NCBI GenBank assembly: GCA_938743325.2
Contig: OW568885.1
Location: 558,001-622,000 of the forward strand
From: Pycnococcus provasolii
Taxonomy: Eukaryota > Chlorophyta > Pseudoscourfieldiophyceae > Pseudoscourfieldiales > Pycnococcaceae
DNA length: 64,000 nucleotides
Reading direction: 5' to 3'
Part shown: positions 1-8,693 of the stretch, one piece after another
Numbering within the stretch: position 1 is the stretch's first letter
Layout: every line of letters begins with the position of its first letter
Notes under the pieces: model-generated
The model's database searches: none
Told to the model about the DNA's origin: nothing
What the model saw: only the letters and a program-made list of their open reading frames with translations
Program-made: the position numbers and the translations under genes

Positions 1-2964
1 CGCCGCGGCATTCTCAAGGTCGAGCGCTTTTCTCTTCAGCGAATCCACCTCCACGGCGCCGAGCACGCTGAGCTTCTTAGCACGGAGCGGATGAATCCTC
101 TGCGCGTTCGTCTCGCGCGCAAGCTGCTGCAGAAGCCTGGCAGACTCCGCATGCTTGCCAGCCTTGCGGAACAGCTCCACCGCGTCCATCTTCATGCCCT
201 TCTCCAGCAGGTGTGTCGCGTAGCGAGCAAGAAGCGCCTCAATCTGCGCAAAGTCGTGCTCTTCCGCAAGCGTGACCGCGTGGTCCCACTGGTTCAGGAG
301 AACGCAAGTGTCCACCGCCTTCTTCACGTCGCCGCCACGCACGTGCGCGCGAACAGCCTCCTCGCACAGGCCAACGCTCGCTAGCCTTTCCCCAATCTCG
401 TGCAGAAGCGAATCGCCCTCGGGCAGCGTGTCAATTAGTTGAAACAGGCCATCGTAGTCCTCCATGCAGTAAAAGCAGTCAATCAGCCGGGCGGTGTTTC
501 GCGACTTGGTGAAGTACATCATAGCCTTTTGGTATTTCATGCGATCCGCGTAGTATTCGCCCATGCGATCCCACGCCTCGGCAAACTGCTCGTCCGTGCC
601 TGACGTCTCCGTCAGCATCTTCTCCACCTTTAGCCAGTCTCCGAGACGTGCACGCATCTCCACCGCCAGGTCAATGCGATCCATCTGACGGTACAGCGCC
701 TCCGCTTCGTCGAATTTGCGGAAGTGGCACTTAATCTCAGCACGCTGCTTCAGCTCGCTGTCAAGGGTGTTGAGCTTCTTCACAAGCTGCACGCCGTGCA
801 GATCTTTGCAGTGCACAAATGCCCGCTCCGCCACACCCAGCTCGAGCTTATCGAGAGCGTGCTCGGCAATGATGTGCCAGAGGCGCTCGTGGTTCCACGA
901 CTCCACGAATTGGCAGGCTTCCTCAATGCCAACATCGTTGATGATCTGCCGCGTATCGCGCAGCGTGCGGCACTCGAAATCTACGAGGTGGTCCTGTGTC
1001 GATGGGCGATCCGGCATGCGCATCAACTCGTCGAGGTGAACGAGGCGAACGGCGAGATTTTTGAACGAGCACAGGTACGATGTAGAGCTCACGGGTTCCT
1101 CCGGATTCGTCCCTCGGAATACGTACATGCGCGCCTTCTCCATTACCGCAAAGAGGTCGGGATCGTCCTCCGCCCACATCACATCCCATGCATCCTTCCG
1201 CTCGAACGACCGCAGCTCCTCGTCCTGCGCGGCTGCGCCGCTGAGCCCGAAGATCCGTAGGAACCCGTGAGTGTCGATGACAGCAAGCTTGGTCGAGTCA
1301 CAGTTTAGCGTCATCATCTGAGGGCGCATCTTCAAGTCGTGCTTGCCTTCCATACTCAGGTGCGGGAGGCTGTACATGAGGCAGCTGCCGCTCTCGCGTG
1401 CGATGCACAGCATCGAGTCATTGCAGCAGAGACAGCAGATGGGATCCTCCGTGGGAGGCCTGCGCGAACGCGCGAGTGCAGCCTGTGCGCCGCCGAGCCC
1501 CGAGCCGTCGTTCGACGGCAGGTCGTCGACGTGAAAGATGCACTCGCGTCCCCTTTGGCGCACCTCCGACTGTCCCTCCTTTAAAACGGAACCGTTGGTG
1601 GCCGTGAGCTTCGACCGTGCAGTCATGTGCTGCCAAACGTAGATGTGGTCCTCCGAGGATACGACGACGTGCTGCGGCCCCATGGCGACGTGGTGCGGCT
1701 CGATGTTGATGTACTTCGAGTCCACCGGGCTGCCGATGGCATTGCAAAGGATCAGGATGTGCTGGTCCTGCTCCTCGCCGCGCGTCACCAGCACCGCGTA
1801 GTCGCCCGACGCTCGGATGAGGCTGAGCCTCTTCACGTACTTGGCGTGCTGCTCCCCGAGTGCGGTGTCCCAGAAAAACACGCAGTGCTCGCTGCGCTCG
1901 GGTCGCGTGAAGGCGTAGACGATGGTGTTGCTGAACGCGCTCCACCGGTAGTCAGGTCGAACGTTGCTGAAGTATACATACGACTCCACCGCGATGGCGA
2001 GGCGCAGGCCTCCAGCCTCCCAGCTCATCGCGTTCACCATCGGTCCGGGAACGCGCAGTGTTCTCAGGTGGTGCCCGAACATCGAGTAGAAGTGAACCGT
2101 CGCCTGCTCCTTCGAAGCGCCGTCGTTCGGGTCGGTCGTCATGAGCGAGCCCGCCACCGCGAGCACAGTCCCGTCGTTGTTCCACGCGATGCGCGACGTG
2201 CGAAGGCCGGTGTCGAACACGATCGCCTTGTCGTCCGACTCGTTGCGCATGAGCTGAACGCGTCCGTTGTCGAGAGCCATGGCGAGCGCGGGTGCGCCGA
2301 CGTCGCTTCCTCCTCCCTCGAGGCCATTGTACCAGTTGACTCCAACGATATTGGCGCCGCCGCGTATGTCCTCCATGCAGTACAGCGGCACCTTGCTGAT
2401 TGGCTGGCCGTTCATGTCGTACAGGTGGCACTCGCCCTGCAGCGTGACGAACAAAATCATGCGTCCGTCCGGCGACCACTCGACGAGCGCCAGCTGCAGT
2501 GGCAGCTCTCGTCCCCAGATGCGGTTTCCGTCGACGGAGCCGACGATGACGGCGCCGTCCTCGTAGATGATGCATATTTTCGAGCCGTCGGCTGTCCACT
2601 TCATGTCGCGCACGACGGACTTGTTCCGGTTGTTGATCATCTCCTCGAACCACATGCCTTTGTGTAGCATCCACACGATGATGAGTCCACTTGCGTCCGA
2701 GCTCGTGAGCTTGCGAAAGTTCTCGTTCCACGTCGTTACGATGACCGCCTCCTGGTGTCCCTCGAGCGTTTGGTTCATGGAGAGGTTCGACGGCGTCGCC
2801 TTTCCCGCGCTGTCTTTGGTGTTTGCGCTGTCGAGCTTGAGCACCTTGAGCATGCCGCCGTCACCACCGATTGTGATCCACCCTTGGTCGTGGTTCCACG
2901 AGAGCGTGTGCAGCTGCACGTTGTTGGGTATGGCAATCTTCTTCGAGAGGTAGATGAACTTCAT
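1..2964 (-). CDS. IFT121: Intraflagellar transport protein IFT121 / WDR35 (C-terminus beyond window)
   Basis: An uninterrupted 988-codon frame begins at the ATG at 2964 and runs off the window start. IFT121/WDR35 belongs to the IFT-A complex, which drives retrograde transport in cilia and helps import membrane proteins. The N-terminus (MKFIYLSKKIAIPNN) and the stretches MNQTLEGHQEAVIVTTWNE, SGLIIVWMLHKGMW and EEMINNRNKSVVRDMKW match the family's first WD40 propeller nearly residue for residue. WD repeats fill roughly residues 1-650, followed by the alpha-solenoid (TPR-like) part; the last visible residues (KKLSVLGAVEVDSLKRKALD) belong to it. No intron is needed. It is transcribed away from the transporter at 4417 across 1.45 kb. 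The family call is firm; the missing end cannot be judged. Confidence 0.95.
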   Translation of the reverse strand, partial: MKFIYLSKKIAIPNNVQLHTLSWNHDQGWITIGGDGGMLKVLKLDSANTKDSAGKATPSNLSMNQTLEGHQEAVIVTTWNENFRKLTSSDASGLIIVWMLHKGMWFEEMINNRNKSVVRDMKWTADGSKICIIYEDGAVIVGSVDGNRIWGRELPLQLALVEWSPDGRMILFVTLQGECHLYDMNGQPISKVPLYCMEDIRGGANIVGVNWYNGLEGGGSDVGAPALAMALDNGRVQLMRNESDDKAIVFDTGLRTSRIAWNNDGTVLAVAGSLMTTDPNDGASKEQATVHFYSMFGHHLRTLRVPGPMVNAMSWEAGGLRLAIAVESYVYFSNVRPDYRWSAFSNTIVYAFTRPERSEHCVFFWDTALGEQHAKYVKRLSLIRASGDYAVLVTRGEEQDQHILILCNAIGSPVDSKYINIEPHHVAMGPQHVVVSSEDHIYVWQHMTARSKLTATNGSVLKEGQSEVRQRGRECIFHVDDLPSNDGSGLGGAQAALARSRRPPTEDPICCLCCNDSMLCIARESGSCLMYSLPHLSMEGKHDLKMRPQMMTLNCDSTKLAVIDTHGFLRIFGLSGAAAQDEELRSFERKDAWDVMWAEDDPDLFAVMEKARMYVFRGTNPEEPVSSTSYLCSFKNLAVRLVHLDELMRMPDRPSTQDHLVDFECRTLRDTRQIINDVGIEEACQFVESWNHERLWHIIAEHALDKLELGVAERAFVHCKDLHGVQLVKKLNTLDSELKQRAEIKCHFRKFDEAEALYRQMDRIDLAVEMRARLGDWLKVEKMLTETSGTDEQFAEAWDRMGEYYADRMKYQKAMMYFTKSRNTARLIDCFYCMEDYDGLFQLIDTLPEGDSLLHEIGERLASVGLCEEAVRAHVRGGDVKKAVDTCVLLNQWDHAVTLAEEHDFAQIEALLARYATHLLEKGMKMDAVELFRKAGKHAESARLLQQLARETNAQRIHPLRAKKLSVLGAVEVDSLKRKALDLENAAA

Positions 2965-3916
2965 GGTGAACCGAACGAACGAACGAATGAACTATCTATC
3001 GCAGTACCAACGCACGCACCAAACGTATGTATATCCTACAACTATTACGACGCAGAGCACAGTGCAAGAGCCACACACTGTACCAAGCCACGGTAAATAA
3101 ACCTTTAATCTACCAATAAACCTTAGAACGACCACCCACACACGAACACTACGAGCACTACACAACGCAACACACCACCAATTGCTAAAACTGGCAGCAA
3201 CTTAAGCACAGCGGCCTACCGCTTACGGAGAGACGGAGGGATGCAGAGCGCCGAACCAGAAGAACACACACGCAGAGCTTCTGCGGGTTTGGACGTTTGG
3301 TTTGGGGGGGAAGGAAGACTTCTGAAACTCGCTTGAAAAGACTTCAAAGCTTGAACTTGCTGGAACTTGCTGGAACAAGTTGCCAAAACCCCTCAGCCTC
3401 CCGCGGCCTTCTCGCGGCCTTCTCGCGGCCGGGAGCAGGTTGCGCCAATCAGCGTTGACGTGCACGTGTGGATCCCTAGACTAGTTCTTAAGGTTAGTTA
3501 CATAAGTTCCATGGCTGTGCTCTATAGTCTATGGTAAACACTGTAAGGAGGTTTGGTTTCCACTTTCCTGCTTGCTTTCCTTGGCTTTTCATCCATCGCG
3601 TTCGTCGTTGAGTTGCTTCAAGACATACCTTTATTGGTCTATCGTAGGATGGTAGTACTTAGTCTACTGTATGTATCTGAGACGGACCAGTTTCGTATTT
3701 TTACCAGCAGTTGGTAGTAAGTTTACTACCTACCTTTACAGTTTACAGGACAGCGACTGTGCCAGCGTGCTCGTTCGTGCTCATTCGTGCTCGTTCAGCT
3801 CATTCTATCGTAGTACTCAAGCTCTGCCCTCCCGTCACCCGTCTCCCGGGTCCACGTACAGTACTGACTGACCAGTGACCACACCATTGTAAGTACTGTA
3901 CCACACTCGACACATA
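2965..3916. other. Intergenic region between IFT121 and the MFS transporter
   Basis: No convincing gene is visible. The stretch holds a short GAAC-type tandem repeat just upstream of the IFT121 start (about 2968-2992), a duplicated phrase around 3090-3125, several short palindromic or repeated phrases, and AT-richer sequence than the flanking genes. It must contain the IFT121 promoter. The small open frames here lack coding-like third-position GC bias. Confidence 0.5.
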
Positions 3917-4189
3917 CAGTCATTTGTTCTCAGTTGGCCTGACTTTGGACTTTTTGGGAACTAAAAATCGTCGAACTTTTGGCCGACTTTTGGTCGGTGG
4001 GCTCAAACTCGATTAGAACTATTGGCAAACTTTTCGAGAACAAAAGGTTGTTGAACGGGAGATTTTGGTCGCAAAAATGCGGCATTGAGGGCCCCGACCA
4101 AAGCTGCCGACCAAAAAAGTTCGACGAGTTGCAAAAGTTATTTAAAATGAAGAGCCTCAAAAGTCAGGCCAGCTGAGAACAAATGACTG
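3917..4189. mobile_element. MITE with Tc1/mariner-type ends (TA target site)
   Basis: A 273-bp non-coding element. Its left end CAGTCATTTGTTCTCAG (3917-3933) is repeated in perfect inverted form at 4173-4189. With one mismatch the inverted repeat extends to about 30 bp, and shorter complementary blocks continue inward, so much of the element could fold into one long hairpin. TA dinucleotides flank it on both sides (3915-3916 and 4190-4191), and the ends begin CAGT. TA duplication and CAGT ends are hallmarks of Tc1/mariner-type transposition. There is no transposase frame, so any movement would depend on an autonomous relative elsewhere. Intactness of the ends suggests a fairly recent insertion. 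Confidence 0.85.
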
Positions 4190-4416
4190 TAGTAGGTACA
4201 CTCGACAGTGGCCACGCAAAGCCTCGTCTGCAAAGTTCAAGCTTGAACACCTACTTTATCGTAGCTTGAACAGTGTCCACCCTCCGCAGCACCAGAGCTC
4301 TCCTCTCCTCTCCTCTCCCCCGCTCCAACCGCCCTCGCTCATCAGCTGGGCTGGGCCTCGTGCCTCCTCCTCGTCATCCACCACCTCGTCATACACACGA
4401 CACATCACCTCCCGAC

Positions 4417-5985
4417 ATGGCGCAGGATGGCGCCGGCCTCGAGCCGAACCAACCAGTGGCAGTGAGCTCGTCCACGCAGGGAGATTCCGCCGCGTCGTCC
4501 AGTGCCCCCCTTCTGCCGGCGTTCTGCCACAGATGCTTCACCTGCTGCGGAGGCATGGGAACCTCGCCGGAACTCTCCGGATTCATGCTCCTCAAACTAC
4601 TCAGAGCCGTGCAAGTCGCACACAGCGCCGTCTTCTTCGCACCGGCGCTCCAAACGGCAGTGCGCGCGTACGCTGGATGCCCGCCGCTCGCAGACGACGC
4701 CGACGCGTGTGTGGACGATAGCGGAAAGTGCAATAACCGCATCTTCTCTGGGCTGCTCAGGCAAAACTCAGTCATCGGAACGCTCGCCAGCGTGAGCGCT
4801 TTCTTCGCCGCCGTCGTCGCGCCAACGGTGGGCGTTTTCTGCGACGCCACGCCGTACCGACGGGCCGTTGGGCTCGTCGGCGCGGTGGTCGGCGCCCTTG
4901 TCATGCTCGCCGGTGTCACGCTCGACTCCACGGAGGCGCTTCTCAGCCTGAACCTCGCCTGCGTGTTCATCGGGTACATCGCTAAGGATGTCGTTATACT
5001 GATGGCGCACAGCTACTTGCCCGAGCTGTCACACGACATTCGCGAGCAGGCGCGTGCCAGCGGCATGGGAAATGCGTGGCTGTACGGAGGCGAACTCATA
5101 TCGATCGCCGTCATGCTCGTTCTCACTACAATCACCGGCGCGAAGGACAACGACCTTGGCCGGCTCTCCGGTGGGGTGTTTGGAACCGCCAGCCTTGTGC
5201 TCATTCCGTTCACATTCTCGAGCCTTCGTGCAAAGCCGCCTCGTGTTGGCGCCGCCGACGACGAAACGCAAGCTCCCGGGTGCTTGGGCCACGTGCTTGG
5301 AAGCTTCCGCCGCTCGGTGGTCGTCGTGCGCAACTGCTGGCGGGAGAATCGCGACTACGCGCTTCTACTGTTGACAGCTCTCATCTCCGATCCCGCGCTC
5401 AACGGCATGGTCGTTCTCGCGGCTGTCTTTCTTTCAGAGGAGGGGTGTCTCACAGCATCGCAGGTGTCGATGGCGCTTGCTCTCGCGATTCTCTGCGCGC
5501 TTCCTGGTGCGGTCGTTTGCGGCCAACTTGCACAGACGGTACGCGCTGCACGAAATGCAGAGGTGGGATTGCTGTTGACGAATGCCGTGTGGATGTCGAT
5601 CTTTTCCGCCGCCTTGCCACGTGGCTCATTCATCGTGTCGGCGCTAATGAGCGCTGTTATTGGATTCCTGTTAGGCGCGACATGGCAAGCTCACGCTGTT
5701 ATGCTAGCTGGCACGGTGACTCCAAGCCGCGAGGCTGAGCTGAGCAGCGTCTCGATTCTGAGCTACAATCTTCTTCAGTGGGTTCCTCCTCTCCTATTCG
5801 TGTTGATGAACGAGGCGACGGGTAGCATGAAGGCGGCGTTGGCCCTTCTCGTGCCATTTTTACTCGGCGGTGCCGTGGTGGTGTCGTTTGTGAATCCGGC
5901 GCGTTCGCAAGAGCATGTGAGCAAGATGCTGAGCCGTCGACGTATTGTGGTCGCGGAGGATGCCGAGGATGGCTCTGGGATCTGA
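4417..5985 (+). CDS. Major facilitator superfamily transporter, Atg22/UMF1-like
   Basis: A 522-residue polytopic membrane protein. Starting at the ATG at 4417 gives a short cytosolic head; an in-frame ATG at 4273 would add 48 low-complexity residues and cannot be excluded. About twelve hydrophobic segments follow. A loop motif after the second or third helix (GVFCDATPYRRAVG) resembles the MFS signature, and SYLPELSHDIREQARASG resembles the LPEL...RVSG region of the Atg22/UMF1 group, whose yeast member exports amino acids from the vacuole. A cysteine-rich luminal loop (CPPLADDADACVDDSGKC) separates the first helices. The substrate cannot be read from sequence. The MFS call is solid; the Atg22-like placement is tentative. 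Confidence 0.7.
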   Translation: MAQDGAGLEPNQPVAVSSSTQGDSAASSSAPLLPAFCHRCFTCCGGMGTSPELSGFMLLKLLRAVQVAHSAVFFAPALQTAVRAYAGCPPLADDADACVDDSGKCNNRIFSGLLRQNSVIGTLASVSAFFAAVVAPTVGVFCDATPYRRAVGLVGAVVGALVMLAGVTLDSTEALLSLNLACVFIGYIAKDVVILMAHSYLPELSHDIREQARASGMGNAWLYGGELISIAVMLVLTTITGAKDNDLGRLSGGVFGTASLVLIPFTFSSLRAKPPRVGAADDETQAPGCLGHVLGSFRRSVVVVRNCWRENRDYALLLLTALISDPALNGMVVLAAVFLSEEGCLTASQVSMALALAILCALPGAVVCGQLAQTVRAARNAEVGLLLTNAVWMSIFSAALPRGSFIVSALMSAVIGFLLGATWQAHAVMLAGTVTPSREAELSSVSILSYNLLQWVPPLLFVLMNEATGSMKAALALLVPFLLGGAVVVSFVNPARSQEHVSKMLSRRRIVVAEDAEDGSGI

Positions 5986-6369
5986 GAGAGAGTGAGTGAG
6001 AGAGAGGTGTACCAATCGCTGTTAACAGTGATGTTATACATATTGTTACTACTATAACTTTATTAATAGCTTCTTGTGTACTGTAAGGTTCCATAATACG
6101 GTCTGCCATGGCTGCCATATGGAGGGTAGGACTTCTCGAGAAAGAAGCTCGAGCCTCGCAGGATCTCGGATCTCCATCTGTCAGTCAGTCAGTCTGGAGA
6201 ACCTCATTTGAACTTGTCCCTTGTCAACAAACCCCCAATTCCTTTCGTTTTTATTTTTTTTAGTTCGGGGTTTGGAGTTCCCTCTCCTCTAGGGCTTATC
6301 CACGGGAGGGACAGACACGTCAGCAGCGGCCCATTATTTTTCGTTTCTTTTTCGTTTTTGTTTTGGAAT
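5986..6369. other. Intergenic region
   Basis: A 384-bp gap between two genes in tandem. It contains a GA-rich stretch directly after the transporter stop, a TGTAA pentamer near 6079 that could act as an algal-type polyadenylation signal, and a T-rich stretch (6245-6365) just before the next start codon. No other structure was recognised. Confidence 0.4.
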
Positions 6370-7149
6370 ATGCTCCGTGCCGCACCGCTGTCGTCGTGCT
6401 CGCGTCGTGCTGTCGTGCTCTCCGTCTCAGGGACACTGCGAAACAATAAACGTGGTCGCGTTCAAGCCCCTCGCTCCCTTGCTCTCTCACATCCTACGCC
6501 GGTGAGAGGAGCGAGCTCTCGGAATACTAATGTAGGCACATTGATGGCGCTTCCGCCGTGCGCTGCCGCGCGCAGCAGGAGGAGACAAGTGCACGTGCAG
6601 AGAAGAGTTCGCGTCGTGCCACGAGCCATGGCTGGCGGCGGCGGCGGCGGCGGCGGGCTCATACCTCTCGTCCTGATCGTGCTGATTCTCTTCACGCCCG
6701 TGGGAAAAGCCATCTTGGACGTTAGCGCGCTTCTCTTCTTCGCGCCAATCGTTCTTCTTCCCCTTGGCTTCCTCGGACTTCAGTTTTGGGCGAAGCAGAA
6801 CGTTGTCACTGGCGACTGCCCAGTCTGCGGCTCGAACGTCTCTGGAGTCAAGAACCAGGACTTTCCTTGCCTGAGCTGCGGCACTGTGCTCACGACAGAG
6901 AGCGACGGGACATTTCGCCGCAAAAATCCGACGTTTGACCCATCAGGCTCACAATCAGCGAGTTCGCCATTCTCTTCCTCTCGTTCTCCTGGTGGCAGTA
7001 CTTCTCAAGCGAACGCCAGCTCTGCTTCGTCTCGCACGGGTGGACCGGCGCAGGAGCCCGGTACGGGTCGCAAGTCATGGAAGGGTGGGGGAAAAGGCGG
7101 CGCCGGCGGTCAGACGGTCGACGTCGACGCGGACGTCATTGACATATGA
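6370..7149 (+). CDS. Predicted plastid membrane protein with a C-terminal zinc ribbon
   Basis: A 259-residue protein from the ATG at 6370. The first ~80 residues are rich in Arg, Ser and Ala with almost no acidic residues, as in chloroplast transit peptides, and end near VVPRAMAGG. A glycine run follows, then two hydrophobic segments (about residues 97-140), and then a four-cysteine zinc-ribbon motif (CPVCG and, about 14 residues later, CLSCG). The tail is Ser/Gly-rich with a closing VDVDADVIDI. The layout resembles uncharacterised plastid membrane proteins with C-terminal zinc ribbons in plants and algae. Function is unknown; thylakoid or envelope location is inferred. Confidence 0.6.
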   Translation: MLRAAPLSSCSRRAVVLSVSGTLRNNKRGRVQAPRSLALSHPTPVRGASSRNTNVGTLMALPPCAAARSRRRQVHVQRRVRVVPRAMAGGGGGGGGLIPLVLIVLILFTPVGKAILDVSALLFFAPIVLLPLGFLGLQFWAKQNVVTGDCPVCGSNVSGVKNQDFPCLSCGTVLTTESDGTFRRKNPTFDPSGSQSASSPFSSSRSPGGSTSQANASSASSRTGGPAQEPGTGRKSWKGGGKGGAGGQTVDVDADVIDI

Positions 7150-7170
7150 AGAGGCTGATTTTCTTTCTTG

Positions 7171-7761
7171 TTACACTCCGAACGTCACATACGAATGAGT
7201 TTTAACCTTAAAATTTGGTTGTCCAGGGCACAATGGCACATTTACGCACTGCGCCGGCGGCTCGATCTTCTGCTCGTGCACCACAAAGTTTTCGAAATAC
7301 CACTCCTTGTAAGGGGGGCTGCCGCCCTTGTGCTCCCAAAACGACAAGGGCACTTGTCCTGGTTGATCAGTGCGCACGGCGCAGTGGTTGTCGTAGCTTG
7401 CCTGTACGAACCACACGTCCGCCTCAACACCGTGCACGACGTGCTGGCCTGTGTACTTCGCTTGCGATTCCTGCAACCAGTCTGGTCTGGTGAAATACGT
7501 GTCTGTGCGCTTCCCGCCCATGACGAACTCGCAGCATCCTGTCACGGCACTGGTGTTCGGATCGCGTGGCCAGACGAGCACCTTTCCCGCGACCGCGTCG
7601 TTCATCACCCCACACGGCGCTCCCTCCAGCCCCACCTTTGATATGACGCAGATTTCGTCTTTGTTGCCGACGCCGTGCTCGTACATGTCGCGTTGCGCTG
7701 TTGCGTCGTACCAGCACTGGAATCGCCACGTAGGTTCTTCGGACCCCTCGACGAAGATCAT
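7171..7761 (-). CDS. Unrecognised cysteine-containing protein, possibly LolA/ependymin-like fold
   Basis: A 196-residue frame starting at ATG 7761 (MIFVEGSEEPTWRFQCWYD) with six or more cysteines and many aromatic residues. The second half (HGVEADVWFVQ, an EWYFENF block, then PPAQC...VPLC) recalls the order of motifs in ependymin- and LolA-like beta-sheet proteins, where a lipid-binding half barrel ends in a VP-C motif. This is pattern resemblance only. No signal peptide is visible from this start. Upstream frames at 7764-7946 and 7790-7852 look partly protein-like but are not in frame with it, so an undetected 5' exon or an alternative start is possible. It is convergent with the zinc-ribbon gene, 21 bp away. 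Confidence 0.45.
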   Translation of the reverse strand: MIFVEGSEEPTWRFQCWYDATAQRDMYEHGVGNKDEICVISKVGLEGAPCGVMNDAVAGKVLVWPRDPNTSAVTGCCEFVMGGKRTDTYFTRPDWLQESQAKYTGQHVVHGVEADVWFVQASYDNHCAVRTDQPGQVPLSFWEHKGGSPPYKEWYFENFVVHEQKIEPPAQCVNVPLCPGQPNFKVKTHSYVTFGV

Positions 7762-8693
7762 TGCTACTGATCATGCGTTCCACGCCTGTGCGCCCCCCCC
7801 ACGTTGGCATCGACGGGTCCACGTCGGCGGCCGTTGCACCTGCAAGGTACATACTGTTCTTCTCGCGAGCTCAAGAAAGGCTGCGCGGCGGCTTCGACGA
7901 ACTGGCGCGTCGTCGTCGTCGTCGTCGCCACCACCAGCACGAGCATGAGGCTACGAGCAAGGAGAGATCAAGAGTAAGCGCGTGGCATGTTTTTTGCTAT
8001 GCTAGACAAAGGTATGCTATGTTGCTTTAGGAACATCCATCCATCGGTGCAGAAATTGCGGCCGGGATCCGAAGCCAGTCAGTGGCGATGAAATCCGGAC
8101 CCGGCATAGACTATGATCATAGTTATGGTCCTAGGAATACCCCTCAGGCTGTCAGGAACCGTGTCCTTCCTGTGGCCTGTGGTGAGGTACACGGTTGTCC
8201 TTCCTACCGTACATAGTTCCTACCAGGTGCGAGGTACAGGCGGACGAACTGGTCATGAAAGCGTCGTGGAGAACTGGAGACGAACGGGAACGGGAAGTGA
8301 GGTACCAACTTTACCATACCCCCTAGACTATGAAGTACCATCCTGACGTCAGTCCGAGGCGAAAGAAACCCCGTTGTTAAATCGCCAGACACCCTAGTTC
8401 CTACTACCGGTACCCGGGTACCGGGTAGGGACAAGCCCGGCCGAGGAAGGGGAAGACTCGACGGAAAAAGATTTGCCGAAGGACGGGTACAATACAACCA
8501 CCTTTTGTCAGACCGTCTTGACCAACGAACCGTCTTGACCGGAACGGAAGGATTCCACTAGGTGACAATTGACACTACCTTCAGCCCCAGTTCCCTGTGT
8601 TCTGTCCCAGTCCTTTTCTCCCTCTCTCCCCAGGGTGGCTCCCCCTCCTCCTTCGTACTCCGTGTTCGAACCCCACTCACTCTCCCTACCTTT
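7762..8693. other. Intergenic region with two perfect palindromes
   Basis: The gap between the divergent genes at 7761 and 8694. It contains a GTC/GAC-rich run near 7905-7930, a 14-bp perfect palindrome at 8110-8123 and an 18-bp perfect palindrome at 8407-8424, plus repeated GGTAC-type phrases. No convincing gene lies here, although an unrecognised 5' exon of either neighbour is possible. Confidence 0.4.

Noticed and set aside
1627-2667. A 346-codon plus-strand open frame across IFT121
   Set aside because: It is antisense to the conserved IFT121 frame; its Arg/His/Val-rich product has no domain, which is typical of GC-rich shadows.
3223-3465. An 80-codon minus-strand frame in the IFT121 upstream region
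   Set aside because: Low-complexity, no codon bias, no recognisable protein features.
7764-7946. A signal-peptide-like 5' exon for the 7171-7761 gene
   Set aside because: The frame (MLVLVVATTTTTT) does not join the downstream frame at any splice pair I could find; kept only as a possibility.
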